In this document: in pieces, positions 1 to 10,599 of the stretch
Layout of the letters: each line of letters opens with the position of its first letter
Position numbering within the stretch: position 1 is the stretch's first letter
DNA from: Bimastos eiseni
Taxonomy: Eukaryota; Annelida; Clitellata; Crassiclitellata; Lumbricidae
Direction of reading: 5' to 3'
Length of the DNA stretch: 64,000 nt
NCBI GenBank assembly: GCA_959347315.1
Contig: OY365806.1
Span: forward strand, 36,512,264 to 36,576,263
Position numbers and translations under genes: made by a program
The notes under the pieces: generated by a model
Database searches by the model: none
What the model saw: only the letters and a program-made list of their open reading frames with translations
What the model was told of the DNA's origin: nothing

Positions 1-288
1 TTCGACATTGTTTGCAAGCAACAGGCAGGATTTACGTCTAAAAGAAGTGGTGCAGATTTCAAATCCGGCAGAGCGTTGGCATCCTACTTTGCCATTTATT
101 ACCACCCGTTCAATATTGATGTTGCAACAAAAGAGAATTGTAATGGTGACTGGAGGCTTAATGAAACTCTCTGCCAGAAAGCCACAATTGTTATGTGATA
201 TGAGGTTTGTGGCATCATATCCATCGCAGCTCACCTTATCAGCATGAATTCGAGGTAGGAATTGTGCATTCGCAAAGTTCAACGACAT
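1..288 (-). CDS. UBOX5: RNF37/UBOX5-like protein, N-terminal coding exon (partial, runs off the window)
   Basis: Translating the minus strand from the ATG at 288-286 gives 96 uninterrupted residues to the window edge. The pattern is CDGYDATNLIS, then ESFIKPPVTITILF, then NIERVVIN and a GFEICTTS segment. This matches the conserved N-terminal region of RNF37/UBOX5, a nuclear U-box E3 ubiquitin ligase that in the family works with UBE2 enzymes and VCP. The U-box itself would lie in exons beyond the left edge. An in-frame stop lies shortly upstream of the ATG. A plausible acceptor (T-rich tract ending in AG at about 343-360, minus strand) suggests this exon also carries a short 5' UTR and that a non-coding exon lies further right. 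Family assignment is from recognised sequence pattern, not a search. Confidence 0.72.
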   Translation of the reverse strand, partial: MSLNFANAQFLPRIHADKVSCDGYDATNLISHNNCGFLAESFIKPPVTITILFCCNINIERVVINGKVGCQRSAGFEICTTSFRRKSCLLLANNVE

Positions 289-1204
289 GGTTGCTATCTG
301 AAAGTTGTCTTACTGAAAGTGCTTCCTCTTGCTATTGAGGTCCTAAAATAAAATAATTTCAAATGAAAGCATAACAATTTACAACATTAGTAATTTACAT
401 AAACTTATACTTCAATGACTTATCTTTGTAGGTCTTCTGCGAAACAAGGTTTACTGGCTAATCCAACTGCTATGGCTTCGTTAATAATCAAATCACTATG
501 CCGTAGCATATCTCTAGATGACAGCATAAAATAACAATATCAAACAAAATATATGACAGGGTTTCTGTGCATAAAGATAGAGGGAGTCTGGAACATGCAT
601 TATCGGTTTTAGGCAGGCCCATAGAGAGGCAAGTGTCCTGGAATGTTCAGAGGACCATAACTAGTTTATGAGGGCATTAAAATTCATAAAGACGACAGCC
701 CATCATCGAGAGAATATAATATGTAGTTTGGACTTTGGAAGACTTGAATAAGTAAATACGGTAAATGTCAGCCCTCTCTGACCTACTGTTTAGATTTCTG
801 GCCCACCATATAGTAATAAATTAATCGTGTAATTCGCAACAATTATATTATATAAATTATATTCTTCGATCATCCTTAGATCGTATTAAGAATTCTATAT
901 TTAGGTCCTAGAGATTATATTAGTTCTGGATGCAACCATAGATATATATTTAAACGGGATTTAAACGCAGTGTTACTACTTACTAGAAGGTGCGCAGACC
1001 TCTGGCGAAGAGAAAATTATCGCGCCTCATTCGCATGACAAAATAATGTGTTCAGCGGTTCCCAACCTTTTTTTCTTGTACCCTAAACTAAAAAATAGTG
1101 GTGTATGTAACCTCAACATAAAAAGACTTGTAAGAAACGTTCATTGGAAATTTATTTTGTTAGAATAGTCAAAAGATAAAATGTTGGTTATAATAATATT
1201 GAAT
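289..1204. other. Probable 5' UTR/intron of the UBOX5-like gene, no other feature seen
   Basis: AT-rich sequence with no open frame that resembles a protein. Positions 289-342 are probably 5' UTR of the minus-strand gene to the left; beyond the acceptor near 343 the sequence looks intronic or intergenic. Confidence 0.4.
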
Positions 1205-1390
1205 TTCGACCCCTAGCTCCCCTCGTCACACGTCATCACAAATGTCACACATTGCTCCCAAATATGACGTCACAAAGCCCTGCACCCGAAAAACGAGATG
1301 TTCAGAATGGCGAATGCTATAATTCTTTTAATGTATTCCTACAATCAACAAAAAGTAGGCCTAATTAGAACTGTAAAATTACTTAAAACC
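1205..1390 (+). repeat. Fragment of the GGGCCGTCC-ended DNA transposon family
   Basis: A stretch with CGACCCCTAG, CTCGTCACACGTCATCACAA and ATATGACGTCACAAAGCCCT aligns by eye with the left parts of the elements at 22701 and 48564. The terminal inverted repeat is missing, so this is a truncated copy. Confidence 0.65.
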
Positions 1391-1409
1391 AGTGCTTTTT
1401 CTAGGTAAA

Positions 1410-1449
1410 AAGGTGCCGGAACGCATAGGAAAAGGTGCCGGAACGCATA
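1410..1449. repeat. Short tandem duplication (22-bp spacing, two copies)
   Basis: AAGGTGCCGGAACGCATA occurs at 1410-1427 and again at 1432-1449. It lies just right of CAGTGCTTTTTCTAGG, which looks like a transposon terminus, but no partner end was found. Confidence 0.6.
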
Positions 1450-1499
1450 CGTAGGGCCTATTGTCGAAAGAAATTTGTGACTCTAAAATTAGTTACCAA

Positions 1500-2660
1500 A
1501 TAAATTAAAATTAGTTACCAGCTCTAACTGGATCTTCCCTGACCAATTTGCTTTCCGCCCGTTTGGGTCTACTTCCGCTGCATTGATCTCCATAACACAT
1601 GAACTTCAGTCAATGCTTAAATAGGAAACCTATGTTAGACTCATTTCTCTTGATTTTAGTAAGGCTTTTGATACAGTTAGACACAAACACCTTGCAGATC
1701 AATTAGCAGCCCAACCCATTTCTGATTCCTTGTATAATTGGGTCCTCACCCTGTTGCATGAGTGTCAGCACTGCATTAAATATGGGAGTGAAATATCTCC
1801 TCTCTGCACCATTAATGCTAGCACAGTCCAAGGCTTGGGAGTAGGACCCATGCACTTTGTCGTTGCCATTTCCAACCTTAAACCTAAACATAGTGGCAAT
1901 CGTCTTCCAAAATAGGCCGATGATAGTTACTTGTTGATTCCAGCTTTCTGCATTGACAGTACTTTATCTGAACTTGACCATATCTCGACTTGGGCTAGTA
2001 TTAGCAATCTTAAATTAAACCATTCTAAATCTAAAGAAATGATTGTTACTCGACCCAAGTCCAAACTTATTGTCCTGCCTCCTCCCTTACCCGGTATTGA
2101 GAGGGTCCATGAGATACGAATTTTGGGTGTGACCATGTCTGATAGAGTTGGATTTGAGGCACACATTGACCAAATTTGCTGTTAGGCCCGACAATCCATG
2201 TTCGCTCTACGTGTTTTAGTTGCCCATGGGCTCCATGGTCAACGATTGTTTGATGTTGTTCGTGCTACCACCCTAGCTCGACTACTCTACGCCTTTCCAG
2301 TTTGGTGGGGATTTGCCAATGTACAGGAGCGTAATCGCCTAAATGGTGTTCTTAGAAAACTGACCCATTCTGGCTTCCTTCCCGTAAATGTCCCTTCTTT
2401 TGAAGAGCACTGCTCTAAAGCTGACTTTGCTCTCTTCCGCTCAGCTCTGTTGAATCCATGTCACGTCCTTCATGACTTGCTCCCTCCTCGTAAGATCACC
2501 CCTTACAACATGCGACCCAGGCCACATGACCTCATTCTACCTAGAGTTGATACCTTTGAAAAGAGATCTTTCATCATGCGTATGTTATTTGACTTTGTTT
2601 GAAATTGTAAGCTATTATGCATTTGCTGGTAGTCTAATATAGAATATTCTTACTCGCTTA
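1500..2660 (+). pseudogene. CR1/Jockey-like LINE, reverse transcriptase 3' portion, broken
   Basis: Conceptual translation shows reverse transcriptase palm features: DQFAFRPFGSTSAALI, then LDFSKAFDTVRHKHL (first catalytic Asp region), a degraded GVGP region and an ADDSYLL remnant of the catalytic box. NHSKSKEMIVTRP, ILGVTMSD and a C-terminal domain (2198-2602, about 134 aa, ending FEKRSFIMRMLFDFV) follow. Stops interrupt the frame near 1622, 1913 and 2183. The first catalytic box reads ADDS and is preceded by a stop. After the ORF comes a short 3' UTR ending in AGAATATTCTTACTCGCTTA, a tetranucleotide-type tail typical of such LINEs. The 5' part, including the endonuclease, is absent. Dead on arrival by 5' truncation. 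Confidence 0.85.
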
Positions 2661-2931
2661 CTTAAATTACACTACACACATGAAACTTATATTTTTAGAC
2701 ACACATTGAACTGCGTTATCCAAATTTCTTTGTATATGAGACTAAAAGACTGGTTTGTTAGAATCCTAGTGCCGACACATTTTGTCTGTTTGCTATTTCT
2801 GATAGCGTTGATACATTTGTCAAGAGTACTTTCAATACGAGATTGTTCTTTGACCTTGTTTAAATGTGACACTATTGTTTAAACATTTTGTAAGCTATTG
2901 TGCGTTTGCTGGTAGTCTAATAAAGAATATT

Positions 2932-2970
<39 letters not shown>
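2661..2970 (+). repeat. Second LINE 3' end with (CTTA)n tail
   Basis: A degraded second copy of the same LINE terminus. The residues DTFVKSTFNTRLFFDLV precede the stop near 2863. TTGCTGGTAGTCTAATA and AAGAATATTCTTAC recur, and an almost pure ACTT array closes the copy at 2932-2970. The two 3' ends lie in direct order about 300 bp apart. Confidence 0.8.
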
Positions 2971-2971
<1 letters not shown>

Positions 2972-3610
2972 ATTTGATAGTTTAAGAATGATTAATAACA
3001 GTGACATGAAAATCTAAACTTAATGTTTCTTCGTTCACCCACAGTTGACTAGTCCTTCCTTCGCTAGGCGGCGTCGGTTGAAATTAGATGTGTAACGTAA
3101 TGGGCGCCTTGCATGGCGACCGACAGTTAAACTCTACTATGAATATCAGTCTGAGCATTATGCGTTAGTGATGAGCGTGAGTAGTTAATAGATTGGTGGT
3201 ACGAGCACAGCACATATCGTTTATTGAGGATCATTAGGACGTATCTACTATCTAGTGCAAATGTCCTAAATCAAAATTTTGTTTCAAACCGAGGCTGCAA
3301 TGCATGCTCTATCATCTAATGCAACAACGGTGTATCGTTATTGTTTTAGTTCTGAGTTATAAGCTTAAAGTGTGCACAAAGGACGTAATTGCGTTAAGCT
3401 GCTGAAACCGAGAATCACAAGGCCGTATCTAACCAAATCTGTCGCGCGGCACAGACGTATAGTCGCACGCGGCGCTGCATAGCTTGGCTTAAAGTACGAA
3501 TAATGATTGATGTCGTGTAACATTGAAAAAACCACAATGTGTTGTGTTTTGGTATAGATGTTTCATAAAAGTCATCAACAAGTTACCTACCGTAGGTAGT
3601 ATGTATCCCA
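2971..3610. other. No recognisable feature
   Basis: Unique-looking AT-rich sequence between the LINE tails and the satellite. I see no coding or repeat signal. Confidence 0.4.
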
Positions 3611-6052
3611 TTAAAGTCAGATGGAAACACTGCAAACTCTGAAAAGTCTTAACTCTGCAAACTCTGAAATTCTGAAACTCTGTTGCTCTGCAAACTCTGA
3701 AACTCTGCAAACTCTGAAACTCAGAAAATTCTGAATATTCTGACACTCTGAAAACTCTTAAATTACGCAAACCTTGAAACTTTGAAAACCTTGAAACTCT
3801 GAAAACCTTAATGTCTTAAGATCTTAAAACTCTAAAAACCTGAAAATTGTGAAAACTCTGAAAGTTCTTAAAACTCTGAAAATTCTGAAAACCCTCAAAA
3901 CTCTCAAAACTCTGAAATCCCTGTTATCTCTGAAGACTCTGAAAACTCTAAGCACTCTGAAAACTCGGAAAACTATGTAACGCTACAAACCCTGATACTC
4001 TGAAACTCTGCAAACCCTGAAACTACGAAACTCTGCAATTCTGAAACTCTGCAAACGTTTAAACTTTGAAACTCTGCAAACCCTGAAACTCTGAAATTCC
4101 GAAACTCTGCAGCACTGCAATTCTGAAACTCTGAAACTTTGAAACTCTGCAAACTCTGAAACCCAGAAAACTCTGACACTCTGCAAACCCTGAAAACTGT
4201 AACTCTGTAAATTCTGTAACTTTGCAAAGTGTGAAACTATGCAAACTCTGAAACTCTGCAAATTCTGCAAACTTTGCAAACTTGAACTTTGAAATTCTGA
4301 AACTCTGAAAGCTCTGAAAACTCTAAAAACTTTGAAAACTCCGAAAATTGAGACAACTTCGAAAACTCTGAAAACTCTGACAATTCAGAAATCTCTGAAA
4401 ACTTAGAAAACTCTGAAGGTTCAGAAAACTCGGAAAACATTGAAAACTCATAAAATTCTGACAACTCAGAATACTCTGAAAACTCGGAAAACTATGTCAC
4501 ACTGCAAACTCTGAAATTCTGCAAACCCTGAAACTATGAAAACTATGTAGCACTGCAAGCTCTGAAACTCTGCAAACCCTGAAACTATGAAACTCTGCAA
4601 TTCTGAAACTCTGCAAACGCTGAATCTCTGAACTTTTGATACTCTGCTAACTCTGAAATTCTGTAACTCTGCAAGTGTTGTGACTCTGCACACTCTGAAA
4701 CTTTGAAGCTATGCACATTTTGAAACTCTGAAAAATCTGAAAACTATGCAACACTGCAAACTCTGAAACTCTGCAAACCCTGAAACTATGAAATGCTGCA
4801 ATTCTGAAACTCTGCAAACGCTGAAACTCTGACATTTTAAAGCTCTGCAAACTCTGAAACTTTGAAATTCTGAAATTCTGTAATTCTGCAACTCTGTAAC
4901 TCTGCAAACTCTGTAACTCTGTAAACTCTGAAAGTTAGAAATTACGCAAACTCTGAAACTCAGAAAAATCTGAAAGTCTGCAAACTCTGAAACCCTGCAA
5001 ACTCTGTAATGCTGCAAACTCTGAAACTCTGCAAACTCTGAAACAGCGAATCTCTAAAACTCTGAAACTCTGAAAACTCTGTAACTCTGCAAAGTCTGAA
5101 ACTCAGAAACTCTGCAAACCCTGCATATTTTGCAACTCTGAAACTTGGGAAACTGTGAAAACTCTGAAATCTCTAACACACTGAAAATTATGAAAACTCT
5201 GGATCCCTAAAATCTCTGTAAAACCTTAAAACTCTGAATACTGTGAAGGTCAAAAACTATGAAACTCTGAAATTCTGACACTATACTGTAAAACTCTGAA
5301 AATTTTGGACACTGTAAAACTCTGAAAACTCTTAAACTCTGAAAACTCTTAAACTCTGAAGCTCTGAAAACTTTGATACTCTCTGATTCTCCGATAACTT
5401 TGAAAACTCTTAAAACTCCAGAGACTCTAAAACTCTATAAACTCTCAAACCCTGAAACTTGGAAAACTCCAAAAACTCTGAAAGATCTGAAAACTCCAAA
5501 AACTCTAAAACTCTGAATATTCTGAAAACTCTGAAAACTCTAAAAGTCTGAAGTTCTGAAACTCTGAAAACTCTGCAAACTGGTAGATGCTGAAAATCTG
5601 AAACACTGAAATTCTGAAACCTGAAAGTCTGAAGTTTCTGAAACTCTGAATCTCTGAACACTCTGAACACTTTGAAAACTTTGAAAACTCTGAAAACTCT
5701 GGAACTCTGATAACTATGGAATCTCTAACACACTGAAAATTCTGAAACTCTGAATACTCGAGATCTGAAGCTCAAAATTCTGAAACTCTGAAATTCTGGA
5801 ATTCTGAAAACTCTGAAATTCTGGAATTCTGATTACTCTGAAATTCTTAAACTCCTCAAACTCCTCGGAAAATTCTGAAACTGTGAAATTCTTAAATTCA
5901 AAAACTCTGAAACTATAAAACCATAAAACTGTGAAGCTCGGAAATTCTGGAACTCTGAAGCTCTGTAGATAACATTCCGAAAACTCTGGAGACTTTAAAA
6001 CTCTGAAATTCGGAAATCTCTGAAGCTCTGGAAACTCTGAAAACTCGAAAAC
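3611..6052. repeat. 9-bp satellite, about 2.4 kb, with higher-order structure
   Basis: Dominated by the nonamers CTCTGAAAA/CTCTGAAAC and CTCTGCAAA with point variants. The unit is a multiple of three and lacks stops on the minus strand, which creates long spurious frames rich in FRVCRVSEF. Longer blocks recur, each starting near GGAAAACTATGT/GCAACACTG and continuing GCAAACCCTGAAACTA, at about 3967, 4483 and 4740. This indicates segmental amplification on top of the nonamer. The right half (5150-6050) is mostly the CTCTGAAAA type and more irregular. Confidence 0.95.
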
Positions 6053-6059
6053 TCAAAAA

Positions 6060-6292
6060 ATTGCATTTGCAATTGCAAAAGTTGCAATAATTGCTTTTGC
6101 AATTGCTAAAGTTGGAGTAGTTGCATTTGCAATTGCAAAGGTTGCATATTCAATTGCAAAAGTTGCAATAATTGCATTTGCAATTGCAAAGGTTGCAAAA
6201 GTTGCCCTCGCAATTGCAAAAGTTGCAATAGTTGCCTTTACAATTGCAAAGGTTACAATAGTTGCATTTGCAAATGCAATTTTTGCAGTTGT
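6060..6292. repeat. 30-bp minisatellite, about 7-8 copies
   Basis: The unit is built on TTGCATTTGCAATTGCAAAA plus GTTGCAATAA. Copies start at 6060, 6090, 6120, 6171, 6201, 6231 and 6261, one with a partial insertion. It directly follows the 9-bp satellite without a spacer. Confidence 0.93.
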
Positions 6293-6299
6293 TGACTTA

Positions 6300-6965
6300 A
6301 CAAACAGATGAGAACACACACACACACACATACACAGAGAGAGCGACAGAGAGACAGAAACAGAGAGCCAGACAGACAGACAGAGACACAGTGACAGAGG
6401 CAGAGAGAGAGACAGAGAGAGCCAGACAGACAGACAGAGACACAAAGAGACACAGAGACAGACAGGCAGAGAGACAGACAGACACACAGTGAAGTAACAA
6501 ACAGAAGAGCAGAAGAGAAGACAGAGAGAGAGAGACAGAGACAGAGAGAGAGAGAGAGGGAGAACAGTGACGTAACAAACAGAAGAGTAGACACACAGAC
6601 AGAGACAGACAGACAGACAGAGAAAAACAGAGAGAGCCAAACAGACAGACAGACAGGGACACAGAGACAGAAACAAAAAGAGAGACAGACAGACAGAGAA
6701 AGACAGACAGAGAGAGCCAAACAGACAGACAGACAGGGACACAGAGACAGAAACAAAGAGAGAGACAGACAGAGACAGAGAGAGACACACACACAGTGCC
6801 GAAACGAACAGAAGAGCAGAAGAGAAGACACAGAGAGACAGAGAGAGAGAGACACACACACAGAAAGAGAGAGAGACAGAGAGAGAACAGTAACGTAACA
6901 AACAGAAGAGAAGACACACAGAGTGCAGTGACATGTCAAACAGAAGTGAGGACGTAAAGAGAGTG
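6300..6965. repeat. GA/CA-rich array with a recurring higher-order tag
   Basis: Runs of ACAGAGAGAC and ACAGACAGAC. A non-simple tag similar to GTAACAAACAGAAGAG recurs at about 6298, 6494, 6571, 6800, 6894 and 6935. It divides the array into larger units, so it is a composite tandem repeat and not plain slippage. The long serine/leucine/cysteine-rich minus-strand frames are artefacts. Confidence 0.92.
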
Positions 6966-7073
6966 AGTGAAACAGAGAGAAATAAAAGAGGGATTGAGAG
7001 ATGGAAGGTTATTTAGCATTTATTTTTATACATAACTATTAGAACTACGACTGTCAAAACTCTCGTTGTAGAT

Positions 7074-7111
7074 GCCTTTCAGCTTTCTGCTGCTGCAGAA
7101 AGCTGAAAGGC
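7074..7111. repeat. Perfect 17-bp hairpin
   Basis: Arms GCCTTTCAGCTTTCTGC and GCAGAAAGCTGAAAGGC are exactly complementary with a 4-nt loop (TGCT). It sits just left of a TACA microsatellite. Confidence 0.9.
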
Positions 7112-7127
7112 AGACGATGGTAAAGAT

Positions 7128-7230
7128 AGATACATACTTACATACATACATAGGTACGTACATACATACATACATACATGCACACATAGGTAGGTAGGTA
7201 CGTACATACATACATACTTACTTACTTCTG
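7128..7230. repeat. TACA/TAGG tetranucleotide microsatellite
   Basis: TACATACA runs mixed with TAGGTAGG and TACTTACT. Confidence 0.9.
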
Positions 7231-7327
7231 AGACGATGCTAAAGCTCGACCAACTCTTTTCATCATATCTGACATAGTATTTGATCTATTATTCATGGTA
7301 GGCTATAGTGGAAAGCCAACCCTAACA

Positions 7328-7358
7328 TGATAGCGTCAATATATATATATATTATATA

Positions 7359-7422
<64 letters not shown>
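7328..7422. repeat. (TA)n microsatellite
   Basis: Nearly uninterrupted TA dinucleotides. Confidence 0.95.
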
Positions 7423-7424
<2 letters not shown>

Positions 7425-8917
7425 TCGAAGTGGCGTCAGTAGGACTGTAAACTCGTGTAGCGTTGACTGCTAGCGCTGTCCAGTGGACGAGGCGATGGCT
7501 ACAGCCGTTGATCTAAATACATTGGATGGTGTCATCTGAGAGGTGTTGGGGAAGGCGACGGTGGCGCGTCTAGTGACTGGACGAGATCTTGGCTGAGAAA
7601 AATTAACAGTCGATCATGTATTTACTTCCGGATATCTATAAGTTTCGTGATTATCTTATGCGTCTTGTCCTTTAATTAAACATAGCGAATTCTTCATGCT
7701 CATTGGGAACGAATGATTCCCTGCGTCAATCATTTTCACTCCCATCCTCCCTGTGCACTTTGCCTCCTCCTCATTGCTCGCTTTCTTTTCTATAGCCCTA
7801 TACAACTCCTCTTATGCTGCTCGCCTTCCTACATCCCTGTTGTCGGCACTTAGCTTCAGATTTCCAATTAGCCTTTTTGAAAGGTTTCTGGGGGCGCCTT
7901 ATAAATGCCCAGATGTTTTGACGCTGAGTTAACTGATGCATCATCACCTGTCCGTCTGCCCTCTCGTCAGAATGAGGAAGAAGAGAAGTAGGAAGAAGAA
8001 AGGGAAGGGTGGAGAGAGTGAAGGCGGAGGAGATTAATAGTTTTGTGTCACTGTCTGTCTGTGCATCATAGTGCATATGCCTGTGTCTTTCTCTCTGTAT
8101 TTCTGCGTTTCGCTCCTTTCTAATTTAGTATAGTTAGTCGTCCTCTGCTTCCAGCTCACCTTCTCCGCCAATCAGCCAATCCCGATCGAGACGCAGTCGT
8201 CTTTTCCTGCATGATATATTGTCTCCAGCACTGTTTCACGGAAACGAATTGTGTCCAGATAATTTGTTTTCTTCTTTATGTTTCTCATCAAGATCCTCTC
8301 TTCGCCCAGCACCAAGGCAATTAATTTCCCACTGTTTTATACTCTGTCGTTGCTTTGACGTTTCTTCCTTCATTTCATGATCTGTCATTTCGTCATTTAA
8401 CAGCGGCATTGTGTCTTCCTCTTTACTTAATGATCCGTCCCTTCTTCGTTTACCAATCGCATCATTTCTTCCTCTCTGTTTCGTAATCTGCCATTCAACA
8501 ACCGCAGTATTTCTTATTTCCTTCATGATCTGTTCTTTCTTCATCTACAATCACAAACCTTTTTTTCATCATCTGTCTTTTCTTCAGTAATTAATCGCGA
8601 TACTTGATATCTACATGTGTCATTATTTTCGAGCAGTATTTAAACAGGAGCAAACTCCTGCACATGTGCATTTAGGACAGGATGACGAAAGCCACCATCT
8701 CATCCGCCAATAGGCCATAACCTACCGCATTTATAAGTGTGCACAATACTAAATCATGTTGGTCTATCTTAACTATTGTAATTTAAACGGACGACAGACC
8801 GTATAAATGACCAATAGCGTATAGGCCTAATTATATTGCTGCCAAACTAGCTGGCAACCATGATTATGTCGTCGATGATGAGAAGCGAATATCGCCATTC
8901 GTATATCAATATCTAGT
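7423..8917. other. No gene recognised
   Basis: Contains a pyrimidine-rich stretch at about 8230-8560 with loosely repeated TTTCTTCCT and TGATCTGTC motifs, and no frame resembling a known protein. Confidence 0.4.
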
Positions 8918-9133
8918 GTGGCACAGTGGCCGATCGGTTAGAGCGGTCAGCCCGTAACGTTCAGTGTGCGCTGAACGAGCGGGTTCGAGCCTCGACCGGG
9001 GCGTCGCTGTGTAGGGACCTTGAGCAAGTCCTTCGCGCACCATTGCTCTGCAGTACAACTGCAATTGCGCCGTCGAGGCGTGTGTATGCACTTCTCAGCA
9101 AAAGGTGTTGGAAGAAGGGCGGTATCAAATTTC
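8918..9133 (+). mobile_element. tRNA-derived SINE, full-length copy
   Basis: The head has a pol III internal promoter: an A-box region TGGCCGATCGGTTAGAGCGG and a B-box GGTTCGAGCCTC at 8982-8993, with serine/leucine-tRNA-like spacing. The body begins GTAGGGACCTTGAGCAAGTC, resembling the start of the CORE domain of MIR-type SINEs. It ends GGGCGGTATCAAATTTC followed by an AATA-type tail at 9134-9150. Related full copies lie at 20767-20982 (minus) and 51760-51975 (plus). Pol III-transcribed and moved by a LINE partner; that partner is not identified here. Confidence 0.88.
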
Positions 9134-9152
9134 GGTAATAATAATAATCAAC

Positions 9153-9745
9153 TAGCTGGGGAACCCGACGTAGCACGGGTTGAGACATGTTTTTGGCCTT
9201 GGAGAGGAGGAAGACGGCGGTCGCGGGAGTCACTAGCCCCTCTACTAGGTGTCCCAAGTGTTCCCCTAGCGCATAGGCGAAGGTTTCGAGTGAATAGCTG
9301 TGAAAGTGTGGAAATGCATAATCGGAATTATTTATAGAAACTGATGCGTACAAAGTATATACCCATCTGACCGACTGTGCAAACGATGGCCAACTGCTGT
9401 ATACGTGCTACTATACCTGTAGGCTGCGATATCTCCCAAACCGTCCATTCATTCATGAAGGTGTGAAAGAAGAACAGGCGTGGCAGACAGATATCACGTG
9501 CACATGTCGGCAAATGTGCAGCAGGTGTTTCGTCGACACGCTCCTGGCGACTGAGAAGGAAACTTTCCTTGATGGTCCTGAGACAGGTTTTTGGCCCTGG
9601 AGACCAGGAAGAGCTAGATCGGATGCGGGTTCGTCAACCTCTGTCCTGGGTGTCCCAAGTGTTCCCCGAGCCAATAGCTCTAAAACTGTGCAAATGCATA
9701 GTGCAGACAGACACACACAGAATCTTCTCTTTACTTATATGGATA
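9153..9745 (+). repeat. CTAGCTGGGG interspersed repeat with an internal duplication
   Basis: Starts CTAGCTGGGGAACCCGACG directly after the SINE tail. A segment of about 125 bp (GAGACATGTTTTTGGCCTTG through AAATGCATA) at 9181-9321 is repeated in diverged form at 9578-9703. The right end is GACAGACACACACAGAATCT then TCTCTTTAC. A simpler copy lies at 57770-57965 on the minus strand. No coding capacity; class unknown. Confidence 0.75.
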
Positions 9746-10520
9746 TTTGGGCAATGTCATAGACTAAGACCTTCGTCTCACTTGGTTGAAGGCGAGGATT
9801 GCCAAAATTAATGCCAACTAAATCCACGGATCAAATAGGGTAACACCGCAACGGAAATCTTCGACCCTGAACCAGCTGTTCACATATACAACACGGATTA
9901 TCATAGATATTGAAACACAAATAGTAAAATAATTCAGAGCACCAATTACAGAATGACCTGACAGTAAATTTCCCCGCGGTGAATCCCGTAGTGAAAGGGA
10001 TATCAATTGCGGTTTAACGTCGGTAATGGACTTACTGTTGCGGCAATATCGTGATAACGGGGCATGAGCCAGTCGTCCGAAAGTGTCACGAAATAGTGAG
10101 CCCCTAAAATAATATCAGCTTTAGAAACGGATCGACATCGGGGTCATCATTTGGCCTAAAGAAAACACTAGAGACGAAGGAGAAAGTCCTAAACAATGCG
10201 GAAGAGGAGAGGAACCTCAACCAGGTGTATATCTGTCTGTTTAAGAATAATACTCGACGGCAGAGTACATAAAAAGCCGGCCTTGAGTGAGTGCGTGATA
10301 TCCTTTCGAATTGAGAATGCTATGCTGATACTCGTATGCCAGAATTGCCAGGTTTTCCTATTTTGTGGCTTCTGAGTTTGACTACAGCATAGATTTATCA
10401 AAATAATAAACACATTTTTCGATAACTTATACCCCTAAATTTAATTCTCTGGGGTGATTTTTAGTATCATTTTACACGATGGGATTATAAAGGTGCCCTG
10501 GCTGATCCACTGAATTCATT
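9746..10520. other. No recognisable feature
   Basis: No coding frame or repeat recognised. Confidence 0.4.
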
Positions 10521-10524
10521 TTGC

Positions 10525-10540
10525 TATTTATTATTATTAC

Positions 10541-10597
<57 letters not shown>
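10525..10597 (-). repeat. (TTA)n tract, likely the (TAA)n 3' tail of the adjacent LINE
   Basis: About 24 trinucleotides ending just before the stop region of the minus-strand LINE, where a 3' tail would be. Confidence 0.7.
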
Positions 10598-10598
<1 letters not shown>

Positions 10599-10599
10599 A

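Noticed and set aside
3489..5670. Several overlapping minus-strand frames of 60-100 residues rich in FRVCRVSEFQS
   Set aside because: They are translations of a 9-bp satellite; the period is divisible by three, so frames stay open without selection.
3611..6292. CRISPR-like repeated array
   Set aside because: Units are contiguous with no unique spacers and the DNA is eukaryotic.
6053..6939. A 293-residue minus-strand frame and companions rich in Ser/Leu/Cys
   Set aside because: They read through GA/CA-rich tandem arrays and the 30-bp minisatellite; no protein character.
8918..9000. A functional tRNA gene
   Set aside because: The A- and B-boxes are there, but no acceptor stem pairing or anticodon arm is evident and the sequence continues into a SINE body.
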